A DNA stretch of 64,000 nt from Macrolepiota albuminosa. Taxonomy: Eukaryota > Basidiomycota > Agaricomycetes > Agaricales > Agaricaceae. Below the pieces are notes generated by a model. That model was given only the letters and a program-made list of their open reading frames with translations. It did no database searches and was not told the origin of the DNA. Shown piece by piece: positions 1 to 10,634 of the stretch (its first letter is position 1; the number at the start of each line of letters is the position of its first letter). The position numbers and the translations under genes were made by a program. The stretch lies in NCBI GenBank assembly GCA_027475525.1, contig JAMWFC010000116.1, positions 1,549,826 through 1,613,825 on the forward strand, written 5' to 3'.

Positions 1-249
1 CCTTCATTTTTGCTCAAGCTTCTAGGTACAGACTGAGTATAACATGAAAAAAGCTCCGGCCAAGTTTTTAGGTCTCTTGTGCCTTTAGGAGGAGTATAGA
101 GGCTGATCTTATGTTTTGCGTAACACTGTAATTCCTATTTGATCATAATTTGAAGTCCGCTTTATGTTATCAACAATAAAAAACATGTGACTACTTTAAG
201 AAGCTGCTTCTGCAGCTAATGTGGATAAGAAAATAGTAGTGCCAAACTG
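1..249. other. No recognisable gene
   Basis: I see no coding sequence, RNA gene or clear repeat here. The last bases lead into repeat J. Confidence 0.4.
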
Positions 250-835
250 GTCACGCAATTGCATGACCCATGTGTATTGATGGAGAGGTGAAAGTGCTAG
301 CTGGCTAACTATTATACAGTGTGAGGAGGGAGGGTTGACGAGAAAAGGACTAGAAGTACACTAATAAAATACTGATATGGGAACTATGAGCAGAGGGGTC
401 AACACGACCTTCCTTTTGTGTACTGAAGTGAAAAGTGAGCTCGGCTCACTGGGTGGCTCTGGAGTAGGTCTCACTGCTAATGTACAGAGTGAGCCAATAT
501 TAAAGAATATGGTAATATATGCAAGGTGGCTATGATGATGAGCAAAGCTTGTAGTGAGACCCAATAAAAGTGAGAAAGTGGAGGTGCGCTCACCTGGGCA
601 GCTTGCAAGGAAGGAGAAGGACAGGAGAAGGTCGCCACTCAGGATGTCTAAGACCATTACACTTTACTGACCTCAGCATGCTAACTGCCAGACCCTGGCA
701 CCATGCCAATGTCAGCTCACGATTAGGGAGGTGGAGATTGCAGATGAGAGTGGAAAGACTCACTATCATGCAGAGGCCTCTGAAAATGCTTGTCACCTTT
801 GGTACTCACCTTTACGCCAAAAAGTAAAGTAGTCT
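250..835 (+). repeat. Dispersed repeat J, copy 1
   Basis: Non-coding repeat of about 0.6 kb aligning by eye with 3418-4040 (same strand) and 55033-55835 (opposite strand). Shared landmarks in order are: a TGACCCATGTGTATTGATG block, GAGGAGGGAGGGT, GACTAATAAAA-like sequence, an imperfect inverted repeat around GTGAGC...GCTCAC, GCGCTCACCTGGGCAGC, ATGTCTGAGACC-like sequence, and GCAGAGGCCTC...CCTTTACGCC. This copy has lost most of the CpGs present in copy 2. The short ORFs across it differ from copy to copy and are not genes. Confidence 0.7.
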
Positions 836-2251
836 CATGACAGTCCTCCAAAGCAGAGATACAACTGGCAGTATGACAAACCGTGACAAAAGTTTTGCAA
901 CTCCTTTTTTTTGCATTCTGGCCATCCGGCTTCCTTCCGAGAGAATTTGACACTGTGCATCCACAAAGATAAATCTATATGTCTCTAGTCAAGATACTAG
1001 CCTACCGATACCTGAAGTCCGGTTAGAAAAAGGTGGGCCCAATGTGCCGCAATTGTTGATTTTGCGGAAAGTTTTGCAACACCTAATTGGTGCTGTCTTA
1101 GTGAATATTGGTGTCCTTAGCTACTGATTAGATATGCCAAATTGGGAAATTCAGGGTTATCAGGACCCTTAAGGGTCCAAAATCCAGATTTAGGGTATCA
1201 AAAATTTTCAGAACTCTGAATCTTGGGATAATATTGAGTTCACTTGAAAGCACTCATAAATCGGTGTCGATTCCGATGATTTTCGGACTTTTTCAATAGA
1301 TTTTAAATGTTCTATAACATTCTCGGATTTACGAGTGCCAAGAGGTCGGTTCTTAGCGTTTTGCACTGGGATAGCTCTTCCAAATAACAGGACTTACACC
1401 AGTTCTCATTTCTGTGAAGACTTTGACTCTTGTGACGGCACGGTCACCCACCCCGCCGTTACACCACGCGATCACGTCAGGCAAAGACCCCACCCTGTTC
1501 TCCCTTTCGTTTTTCACTGGATCACAAGGCCACCTCTCTTTGGACAAATGGAATTTCAGGGTAAGTCCAAATAACGGTATTTACGGCCCGGATATCACCG
1601 CCTCCCAACCCGACGGCACCTGAAATTCGCAATCCTATACGGCATACGGCTGGCAGCCCTAGTTGAACTGTACCCAGGAGACAATTCTTTCAGCCAAAAC
1701 AACGTAATAGCATAGTCAAAATAGTCTAATCGATGCCACGGTAAAAGGATTGTGACTGGTGTCACCCACTAATGAGGCACGGGGCTCAACGTGTGTGCTT
1801 TCCTGTTCTGGAAGGGGAGGAACGGCAGGCGGTGGAGATAGGAGATGGAAATATGCATTTGGGCACCAAAGAACATAGCAGAGGTAGTAACACTAATGGA
1901 AACGATCGATAAAAAATTGTGCTTTTCTTCTCACAACATTGTTATCACATTCGAAGCTGGCGAAGTAATGTTTGAACTCTCAGCTAGACTGTAATTTCCG
2001 CGCTGTGCATCCTCAATCCTGGCCACAAATTATCATGAGATCTTAAAAGCAGGTTTTGATGGTATATCAATGATAATCGATCTGATGTATAGGCGCGGCA
2101 CAAGTACTTATCGTCATGAGACGCTAGGTTGCCTCAAGGATTGGTTGGAACTTTGACACCTGTCAGTGTCACGGAGCTCGGCAGCCGTTGCCTACCGTAA
2201 TCTCCAATAGTTATGATATGTAGATCGATAATATATAGATAATGCATCGGG
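836..2251. other. Intergenic; possible old LTR end
   Basis: No supportable gene. At about 1361-1462 the sequence GTTTTGCA...ACAGGACTTACACCAGTTCTC...GCCGTTACA resembles the 3' half of the 210-base LTR of Gypsy I at 61348-61557 (reverse strand). The 20-base core is identical and the terminal GCCGTTACA is shared. A diverged solo LTR of that family is likely, but I cannot define its 5' end. Short ORFs at 1335-1623 lie over this stretch and are not convincing. Confidence 0.3.
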
Positions 2252-3150
2252 TTAAGCTCTGCCGCCGTGGATTTTAAAAAAAGTGAACACTGGTACTGTA
2301 AGTCGGACAATCGCCGTTAAACACCCTACTTCTTGCTGACCAACATCCATATCGTTAGAACTATGGATCGTCCAATAACACCACCGGTGCAAAACCTTTA
2401 TAAGGTTCGTACCACGTACCTGTAAACTCATGCTTTGCATTGAAAAATCATCAACCGTACGAAGGATCTGACGACATGTAGGCTGAAGGTCCCTGTTCGT
2501 GTTCGAATCGTTGCACAGGATGTCGGTGTAGGCAATCGCTGCCCTGATGTCAACCGTTACCATACCTTGGAAGCCGGTCATGTTGTCACAGTATTCGACC
2601 CACAACCAATGCTATTAACAGTGTGTGGATCTCTGTTAACGTCGTCGCTTTGCTCTGACCAGCTCAATGCATAATTGAAAGGGTCAAAACAATCCCTTGA
2701 GCCCCGAAGCTTACGGATACCGGGTTGAAGCGCTCGTTGATTTTGCGGTCTACGCGAAATTGAATAACCAGGTAATCCCGTGCGAGAGAGAGCAGTTCTA
2801 TCACGAAAACCTCCGGATTATTGAGCTGCCTGTGGAAGAGCTGCACGAGAAAAGCTTGGGATATCCGGTTAGGTCGCTCCAGTGGATGTCACAGATGATT
2901 TGCTGATTTGTTCCTCGGGAAAACAGATAGGCACTGTTGCGACAGTGAAAAATGCGTTGACATTCAGCAATAGAACCACCGTCTTCAGGCCAGGCGAACT
3001 TATAGTGATAGAGAGTATTGCGAAAACCCCGAGGGTCTGAACTTCAAATTTTCAGGGATGATAGAGATTATGTCTGACGCGATGGTATTTAGGGGCAGAA
3101 GTACAAATCAAGAGATGCTATCGGAAGAGCTGTATATGATGTAAGACGAG
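2252..3150 (+). pseudogene. Decayed coding-like stretch, unknown product
   Basis: Three short plus-strand stretches read like protein: about 2440-2650 (contains VPVRVRIVAQDVGVG), 2697-2906 (68 codons, contains YAKLNNQVIPCEREQFYHEN), and about 2880-3040 in another frame (contains SGKQIGTVATVKN and RPGELIVIESI). They are CpG-rich and non-repetitive, unlike the transposon block, so this may be a broken host gene or a gene with introns I could not resolve. A 117-codon ORF lies on the opposite strand at 2252-2605 and cannot be excluded. I recognise no family and infer no function. Confidence 0.2.
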
Positions 3151-3417
3151 TTCAGGTTTTGAAGGAAGCTTTGCGTGTTAGGAACATGGCAAATAACCGT
3201 GTCTTACATTCAGACTTGGAAGTGATACACTAGGAACTGGTTCTAAAGTTGCTTTGACAAGTACCTTTGTTGGCCAATATAACCTTAACCTGACGCAGCG
3301 TTATAGAAAAGCGGAATTTAGTCATGTACTTGTAAGTATACAACTGGTGTCTCGAGAGATGATTGATATAAGTCCTCTGCCGCTGACCGAAGATGAGGGA
3401 AGAATATAGCACCAAAA

Positions 3418-4040
3418 AGCTGGCTACGTGGCTACCTAAGCAAGAGTTTGTATATTATTTATAAGGGAGAGGAGGGTGGGTCGATTAACAAGGGGGACTA
3501 GGGATAGACTAATAAAAACTGGAATTGGAGACTATGTGAGCGAGGGGTCGCCGCGACCTTTCATCGCGTGCTTACTTTAGTTATTTCGGCGCTTGTAGAA
3601 TGACAAGGTTCTAAGCCGCCGAAATAGCTAAGTGAGAGGTGAGCAAGGCTCACCGTGTGGCCGCAGATTGTGTCTCACCGATAAAAGAAGTGAAAAATGA
3701 GATAATTGGGGAAACGAAGAGTGAGATGCGAAGAACTGTTCGCAAACAATGCTCGCGGTGAGACAAAATCTGAAAAGTGAGAGAGCGACATTGCGCTCAC
3801 CTGGGCAGCCAATAAGAGAGGAGATGGACGACGAAGAAGGCCACCCGTAATGTCTGAGACCGTGAGCCATACTGGTCACGACACGGCAACTGCCAAACAC
3901 TGACACCGTGCCGCAATCGGCATCCAGCTAAACGAGGGAGAGGATGAGAGGACGATCGGAGAACTTCTTAGCACGCAGAGGCCTCCGAAAACGCTCCTCA
4001 CCTGCGGTAGTCGCCTTTACGCCGAACATGTTGAGAAATG
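3418..4040 (+). repeat. Dispersed repeat J, copy 2 (CpG-rich)
   Basis: Same family as 250-835 and 55033-55835. This copy retains roughly 35-40 CpG dinucleotides where the other two mostly carry TpG or CpA at the same places, for example GGTCGCCGCGACC here against GGTCAACACGACC in copy 1. It is therefore the least decayed copy. No coding capacity is evident. Confidence 0.7.
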
Positions 4041-4333
4041 ACGTAAATAACGCACCTGGAGTCGCGTCATATTCCTCAACATAACCTCATGTTATCATGG
4101 CCTGAGAAATAGCCAGGATTGGAGTATAAGTTATGACTAGATCTAGAGTGGGTGAGCGTTGGGAAACCAGACACATCAAAGTCCTTGTTAAAAGTGAGAG
4201 CAAGGCCTTAACCCAACAACCCCTCTGCTCCAGCCGATCCTGACATTCTGATGCATCATACTATATAATTGCAATTCATTACTAATGCAATATACTCTAT
4301 AGCCTAGAGTAATGTAATCCCTGCTTAAAAAGA
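4041..4333. other. No recognisable gene
   Basis: Transition from the CpG-rich left flank into the transposon block. I see nothing I can name. Confidence 0.35.
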
Positions 4334-4575
4334 GCATTGTCATGCATTACTCTTGCATTACTGATCTCGGTTAACCCGTGCATTTCAATGCCTCGATGAT
4401 GCATCACTCTTGCATTACTAATTTCTGGTTGACTTGTGCGCTTCAATCCCTCCTCCATGGATGCATCACTCTTGCATTACTTATCTCTGCTAACTCATGT
4501 GCTTCAATCCCTTGTCATGCATTACTTATTATCTCGTCCTTCACTCTGTGATTCCATCCCTTGTCATGCATTACC
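4334..4575. repeat. Imperfect ~60-base tandem repeat
   Basis: Four to five diverged units start with ATGCATYACTCTTGCATTAC (about 4341, 4399, 4461, 4517, then a partial unit at 4567) and contain a CTTCAATCCCT block. The array replaces the downstream part of the Gypsy protease at 4576-4934, whose reading frame runs into it and stops. Confidence 0.6.
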
Positions 4576-4934
4576 CAGATGCGCTGATATTCTAATTTTA
4601 CAGTGATACCATAACTGATTCTGGCCTGTGATCCTTGCACCACCAGCTGAACAGGTATGGGATCTGTAAGTTCATTTTTCTTTATATTAAGTTGTTCTGC
4701 CACAGTACTAGACATGAAATCTCCTAATAAACCTGAGTCAATCAATGCACAGACTGGGTGTCCATTCAACTTTGCCACCACTACAAGTGGTTTCAGGATG
4801 TGCCATGTAGGGTTCTTTTGCTTAATATTATTTCTTACTAACATGTAGGTACCCACCTCCACTTGTTGCCCAAATAGTTGTAATGCCTGAAACTTTGAGT
4901 CTAAGTCCTCCTCCAGTATGGCATCTAGTGCCAA
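4576..4934 (-). pseudogene. Ty3/Gypsy retropepsin fragment (family G)
   Basis: An open minus-strand frame reads like the aspartic protease of an agaric Gypsy polyprotein. A HPVCALIDSGLLGDFM segment carries the active-site D-S-G, followed by a VAEQLNIKK helix and a VKLEYQRI strand. There the frame loses similarity and enters the tandem repeat at 4334-4575. There is no proper ATG start, because this is an internal piece of a polyprotein. It probably continues the gag-like frame at 5064-5729 on the same strand. Confidence 0.6.
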
Positions 4935-5063
4935 GACAGATTGGAGATCTGGTGCTTCCCCCCTGGTGTTGGGTGGGATAGTGGGAATGGCTTTGAGTCC
5001 TTGTCCTTGGTCAGGGTTATTCTGGGGTGGACTCCATTGATCAATGTTGTCCTTATTTCATTT

Positions 5064-5729
5064 TCATACCATCTGATGATATTGAACATAGTATTGCAAA
5101 GGCATCCATATTCCAGACATGTCCAAAGTTGAGTACAGTATCCTGAATGTTGGACTCATATTCCCTAATGCTTTGTCGCAGGTGTATCCTAAAATGCCAT
5201 CTTGGTATGTCACATAATACCTTTTTTGGCTGGTATACAGAGCATCTAGTCGTAAAACTTTACTTGCATTCTGTGCCCAGACATCACCTGCAAGCATAGT
5301 GCAGTACTAGGTTTGCCTGGTTATGGTCAAGCCAGTTTCCTTAGCACAAAGGTTTGCATATCATAGTCCTGCTTCAAAATCTTCCCGAGCAACTTATTCA
5401 ATAGATACAATGTAATCAGTTTCTTGTACATGATCCCAAAAGGACATCTCAAGATTGCTAATGTTATCAGACACAAGATGTCATTCTTTAAATTGCAAAC
5501 AATTAGAAGGATCACCTGGATAGAGCTGCATAGACTCTAGCAAGTATTCTAATTTATGAGCAGTGGCACTTTCAATGCTGTGAGGTTTTTCCCAAGTTTT
5601 TGTTATTCCTGCTATTTTAGTAGTGGGTCTATGGTCCTTGAACAACAGTGGGTTTTTTTCCTGGTCTGACAATTGATTATGTGTTTGCTTCATTGCCACC
5701 TTCTGCCAATGTTTTGGTCCCTTTTTCAT
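5064..5729 (-). pseudogene. Gag-like transposon ORF fragment, broken
   Basis: Two minus-strand frames, 5481-5729 (contains TKTWEKPHSIESATAHKLEY) and 5064-5297 (contains LDALYTSQKRYYVTYQDG and WMPLQYYVQYHQM), look like the two ends of one hypothetical protein recurrent in agaric genomes. The interval between them is frameshifted. The piece sits directly upstream, on the same strand, of the protease fragment, so a gag role in family G is my inference. I know of no named domain. Confidence 0.4.
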
Positions 5730-5907
5730 CTTTTATTTCTGATTCAGTCTCAGAAACCCATGTGTCTTGGTCTCAGTCTCTTTTTCCCTCTTTTTCTCTC
5801 TTGTTCCACCCTCTCATTCATGATGCAAAAGATTCATTGGTTTTTTGTCTTGCTTGTTCTATTGCTGTTTTCCCCTCTTTTGACTCTGATCATCTCATGT
5901 TACCTTT

Positions 5908-7838
5908 GTGTGTGTCTCATCCTTGCTTTATTTTTGTTCTTATTGTATTTTGTTACCTGCTCTTCTTTCTTTCCAATGTCTTCTTCAGCATTTGCCCTTC
6001 TCATCTTTTCACTACCCAATCTCTTTGTTCTTGATGACCACTTTGTTGAGTTCCATCAGAGTCCCTGTGCATTTCAATACCTCTATTCATTCCAGTATCT
6101 CTTGTACCCTTTTTAGAAGCCATGGTTTTTCCACTGCTTTCCTTGACACATGGCCTGTCATGCTTGTCACCTCATATCATTCACAGACATTTTTATCTTG
6201 TTTGTTACCTTTCTACATCTTGCCTATATCTGGTAATGCTATCATCCTTGGCCTCGATTGGTTTGCACAATTTTGGGATTATTCCATATCTACTAATCAA
6301 TGTCTTGTTTCTTCTGAGGATGGTTGTTTTCTTGATGTTCCTGATGGCAACCACTCCTCCCATTTGAATGGTTTGTTCCTTACTAAACAGTTTTCTTGGT
6401 CTTACCATTTTACAGTGTTGAACCCTACTATTTCACAGCCTCATTGTGCCTGTCATTCATTGTTATTTTTTTTTGTTGGGAAAACAATGAAAACATTATT
6501 CTCTATGCATTCTTTAGACACCTTTGCATTGTCATCATTTTCCCATGATGCACTGTATAAAGCCATTCATTCTCATGGTTTATTCCTCCATGATTCAGTT
6601 GTGGATTGCCAAAATACTTGGATACATCATCTTTTGAATGGCCTCTGTGCAGTGATGTTGGGACACAAATGTTCCAATTGTCTTCCACTGGTTGACTCAC
6701 ATGTTTTGAAGGTTACTTTATTTGACACTGTAATCAATTATGCTCAGCTTGAAACTACACCAATTTATGAGATTTGTGCAGTGTGCAAGAGTCTTAGTCT
6801 TGATTGTCTGCCGCATAGTTGTGCATTTCTCATTGATTTTTTGACTAGAATTTTGAAAAACAGTTATGCATCATTGCCTTCATTTTCCACTATGTGCTGT
6901 TGTATCTCTCAAGTTGATGTGCTTCAGATCGTGGCCGCATATGATGTCTCTGCTGCTAGTAATAGTGAACTTATTTTGAGTCATCTTGTTAGACATATGC
7001 TACAAGCCATTTTCAGCAAAATATTGCATGCCACACATTATGTCAGGCATCTTTTCCAGGTTTCTCATCATTGTGCCCACTGAGATCCAGTTGTTTATTA
7101 TACAGGAATTTGGACCTTACTTGAACATGCAGTTAGCATGTCTGTTACTTACAATTTTAAATAATCCAGATGATGCCACAGCATTCCTATCCACTCTACA
7201 TAATCAAATCAAAGTACACATTAACTCATTGCAAAGCTAGCCAGTGTCTTTTACAACACTATTGCCAGATTTTACTCACTGCAATGGCTTGTTTCACTCA
7301 TGCTAAGGAGAATTGGCCTCCATTAATTTTGCAAGAAAGAAAGACTGAGGTACTAGATTGTTTCAAAAAAGCAACATCTTCCATTGCTCTTTGTCATTCA
7401 ACTTATGCTGCTTGTGGCCAATATCTCTCTGTAATAGAAACCATGGCTGTCTCTTGCAAAATCTTGAATTTATATCCTCTCAGATACCCAGGTTGTAAGG
7501 CCTCCATATCCATCAGCATTCAGCCAAAATATCCACAACCTGATTCGTCATTGTCAAATAACATCAACTCTTGTTCTACATCAGATTTCATAAATGCCTC
7601 CATATATAACAATGACTGTCCTGTTATTCTCAATTTTAGATATCAGTATTCTTCTTTGACTCAGTTGGCGCAGAAACATTTGGAGCACATTTTGCTTGAT
7701 CCTGACATGATCATCAAAGGTCCTGATAATAAACTCAATTTATGCTTGTGCAACATGTGTTTAAAATCTCTCTCCAAAGCTGTACTTCATGTGCTGAAGA
7801 ACACAGTTAAGCAACTAGAAGAAGTTCCAAAGTGCTAA
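5908..7838 (+). pseudogene. N-terminal ORF of a fungal Helitron, truncated
   Basis: Two long plus-strand frames (5908-7083, then 7170-7838) read as the N-terminal part of agaric Helitron proteins. A HDALYKAIHSHGLFLHDS segment is followed by an HHLLNGLC block with several Cys residues. The second frame ends in LNLCLCNMCLKSLSKA, the CxxCxxSL Cys block that precedes the DUF6570-type region in those proteins. The Rep and helicase domains expected downstream are absent: the frame stops at 7838, where a Gypsy RT fragment begins on the opposite strand. This is a different Helitron type from the one at 29926-36869, which lacks this N-terminal module. Assignment is from memory of the family. Confidence 0.55.
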
Positions 7839-8360
7839 GTATATATTGTAGTTGTCAGAATGCTTCTCTGGCAAGTCATCAATAAGTTGCCAGTCCTTAG
7901 GGCCTTTAATATCAATGTTGTCAATGAAGCTGAGCAAATTATGGGGGATTTTGGGTGGAAGGATAAAGATGATGTTATTGTAAAAGATAGAGACTGAGTT
8001 AGTCCAGCCCATAGGAAGAGTGACTAGGTGCAAGGCGCCAAAGAGAGTCTGAAATATGGTAAGGTCATAGGAAGAGGAATATATTAGGCACTCGTCATAG
8101 CCAACATAGAGATTGAGGGTGGCGCTACAGATGCACCTAGCAAAGGACTCAGCAATGTGGTTGGAAAAGGGAGGCATGCCAGAGTGCCAAATGGTAACCC
8201 TATTCAGTGGCTCTAAACTGTGAACAATACACAAATTACCGTTTTTCTTAAGGACACAGAACCAGTGGAAGCGGTAAGAGCTGTTCAACAGTCCATAGAC
8301 ACTAGCCTGTATCTTGGTGCATATTATCTGGCAAATTTTGGCCTCAATGCCAGGCAGCAA
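7839..8360 (-). pseudogene. Ty3/Gypsy reverse transcriptase fragment (family G)
   Basis: The frame covers RT fingers and palm: KIQASVYG and YRFHWFCVLKKNG, then VHSLEPLNRVTI, LYVGYD, TLFGALHLVTLPMGWTNS, and the catalytic turn, which reads SFIDN instead of (Y/F)IDD. The second catalytic Asp is Asn through GACAAC, one G-to-A step from GACGAC. It overlaps the Helitron stop by a few bases. The RNase H of the same family lies head to head on the other strand at 8361-8945, so the element was inverted internally or two copies were joined. Confidence 0.7.
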
Positions 8361-8945
8361 GGATCTGTTGTGTTCAGTTCATGGAACATGAGGAATAATG
8401 GTAGGAAGAAATCCATGTGCAAGCTGCTGCGCTCAGAGTCTTTCCAAGCAAAGACTTGGTTCTGCTTGGCAACAAAGTCAGTAAGGACATCCATTAGCAA
8501 CAATTGGAAGCAGTGCTGCTACAACTGCTTTAGATCCATTATGCTTAACAACTGGGAATTACGGTACAGCCAGCCAAAGTTGGAACTATATGGACTCTTC
8601 AAAGCCTTCCAGGCACTAAGGATGTACCTCACTGGCATGCACAATCTTATTATCAAGGTGGATGCTAGGTATATTAAAGGTATGCTCCAGAACTCTGACA
8701 TTCAGCCATTTGCTAGCATGAACCATTGGGTGGTAGCTATTCTTATGTTTCACTTTGAGCTTGTTCATATTAAGGGCATCTTCTATGGACTGGACAGACT
8801 CTCTAGGCAACCATGGCAACTAATTCCAAGGACAATAGCAACTTTGAGGACTAGGCCAACTACCTACACAGCTTTATGCACCTTATCCAGCAACCCATTC
8901 AGCTCCTGTGTTAGCAACAGCCAACCACTGTTCTCTTGCATTTGA
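8361..8945 (+). pseudogene. Ty3/Gypsy RNase H fragment (family G)
   Basis: The plus-strand frame contains RYSQPKLELYGLFKAFQALR, an IIKVDARYIKGMLQN strand-helix and FELVHIKGI...LDRLSRQP, the RNase H core and tail typical of agaric Gypsy elements. The same motifs occur in the G copy at 26930-29123. The open frame begins at 8220, overlapping the antisense RT, but RNase H similarity starts only after about 8400. Confidence 0.7.
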
Positions 8946-9084
8946 TTGTTTCTTACTGACCTGACACCTTTAGCACATCACTTATGTTCTACATGGCAAG
9001 CATCCTCAGCTAGGACTCTCCTCTGGTAAGGATTGTCCAAGAGCCTTGACCACTTAGAGAGGATAGTTGCCAATTCACTTACAA
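8946..9084. other. Spacer after RNase H fragment
   Basis: Non-coding sequence between the Gypsy fragment and the duplicated repeat. Nothing recognisable. Confidence 0.3.
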
Positions 9085-9765
9085 TGCCATGCACAGCAAC
9101 CATCAAGATTGATCAGTGATAGCACCGGCAGCAGCTGGAATGACAGCTGGCATCATACTATCAGTAAGCTTTGACAGGTGGCATTATTAATCAGCATGTG
9201 GCCCAGCTAGCCGGTAACAGTGCTTACAGATTAGGAATAATGCAATTAATCATGACAGATGGCCTGGCATTTTATCTTGGTGCATGACAGCACTTGGTGA
9301 CCTTGCAATATTCAGAATAGACAGCTAGCTCATAATTTTCTTTTATTTAGTTTAATTCATGGCGTTGATAGGACTCTACACAGGCTATGCACATCTACAG
9401 CAGGCTCAGCATCAGCTCTGGACACCTTGCCGCACTTGTTCCAAACTTGGCACACACAATTTATTCTTTCCAGGCCACTCCCAATGGCCATACATGGCAA
9501 CCATCAAGATTTATCAGTGATAATGCCAGCAGCAGCTGAAATAACAGATGGCATCACACTGCTGGTAAGCCCTGACATGTGGCACTAATTAATCAGCACA
9601 TGGCCCAGCTAGCTAATGACAGTGCTTATGAATTAAAGATAGTGAGTGCAATTACTTGTGACAGATGGCCTGGTGTTTTACCTTGGCATGTGACAGCACT
9701 TGGCAACCTCGAATGGACAGCCAGCTCATAATATTCTTTTACTTAGTTTAATTCATGGTGTTTAT
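9085..9765 (+). repeat. Direct duplication of ~270 bases
   Basis: 9085-9355 and 9487-9760 are diverged direct copies. Both run from GCAACCATCAAGATTKATCAGTGATA through GATGGCCTGG to AGTTTAATTCATGG. About 130 bases of LTR A-like sequence separate them. The copies differ by many transitions, so the duplication is old and unlike the exact 77-base duplications elsewhere. Confidence 0.65.
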
Positions 9766-10275
9766 TTATATTCTTACCACTTCACCCTGCCTTGGCAATG
9801 GAGAACTTAGATTTACTAAATACTTACCAATTGTCAATAGTTACAACAGAACAGAGTACTCCATTTACCTTGCTCAGTTCACCTTACAGTTCAGATCTCT
9901 TTTGAGCTGACTAAGTTCATAGTTGCCAACTGTCTGAACACTCTTAGCCTGCTTGCCACAGTTATGCTTATAGAATCTATACACCTTGCACCTATGGCAG
10001 GCACTCTGCAGCTTAGTTGTTGCTAAGCCCCTAATTTTCTTACTGCTTCTCTTGCAACACTTACACCAAACTTTACCTAATTCTCTCAGGCGCATTACTC
10101 TTAGTGCACTTCCTTACCAACACCCCTCGCCAACTTTTTTTAATAATCTTTCTGACTTGTTCTCTGAGACCTGCCCAGGACTCCCTCAAAACTACTTAGC
10201 ATATCCAATGCTTACAGATTAGTAGCTGTAAACTGTGTCTGCTACTGATCTACTTTTGGATGTCATCAATGGTCC
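9361..10275 (+). repeat. LTR A-like sequence, partial
   Basis: 9361-9480 matches 53195-53310 by eye (GATAGGACTC, CACACAGGCTA, CAGGCTCRGCATCAGCT, CACCTTGCCG). About 10040-10275 matches 53340-53498 and the end of the solo LTR at 20589-21578: ACTTGTTCTCTRRGACCTGCCCAGGACTC, CTTAGCAT, a GTAGCTGTA block, and a TCATCAA terminus. The right end lies close to the assembly gap. ORFs at 9874-10222 overlap the repeat and are not genes. Confidence 0.5.
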
Positions 10276-10280
10276 AATAG

Positions 10281-10380
10281 NNNNNNNNNNNNNNNNNNNN
10301 NNNNNNNNNNNNNNNNNNNNNNNNNNNNNNNNNNNNNNNNNNNNNNNNNNNNNNNNNNNNNNNNNNNNNNNNNNNNNNNN
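10281..10380. other. Assembly gap (100 N)
   Basis: Exactly 100 Ns, so a placeholder gap of unknown true size. It lies between LTR A-like sequence and the 3' end of a Helitron. Confidence 0.99.
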
Positions 10381-10634
10381 GAGGCCTTGACCGAACAAAG
10401 TGAGGTTGAGGCTGGGAATGAGCACTGAGCTGTGAAATGCGGAGGCCTTGACCGAACGAAGTGAGGTTAGGGTGAAGTGAGGTTGAGGCTGGGAATGAGC
10501 ACTGAGCTGTGAAATGCGGAGGCCTTGACCGAACGAAGTGAGGTTAGGGTGGAGGCTTAGTTGGGGGGGGGGTTTGGGGGCAAAGCCCCCAACGAGCTAC
10601 AAAATTCGTGCCGAAGGCACGAATCGTAGCTCGT
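10381..10634 (+). mobile_element. 3' end of a second Helitron copy
   Basis: Subterminal units containing CCGAACGAAGTGAGGTTAGGGT, a G-run, then a terminal hairpin at 10592-10634 (left arm ACGAGCTAC...ATTCGTGCC, loop GAA, right arm GGCACGAAT...GTAGCTCGT). All match the end of the intact Helitron at 36482-36869. Upstream sequence is lost in the gap. 10398-10474 is repeated exactly at 10475-10551 (period 77, see findings). Confidence 0.7.

Noticed and set aside
5648..6116. Overlapping plus-strand ORFs rich in Leu, Phe, Ser
   Set aside because: They translate pyrimidine-rich sequence in different frames; only the frame from 5908 continues into recognisable Helitron protein.
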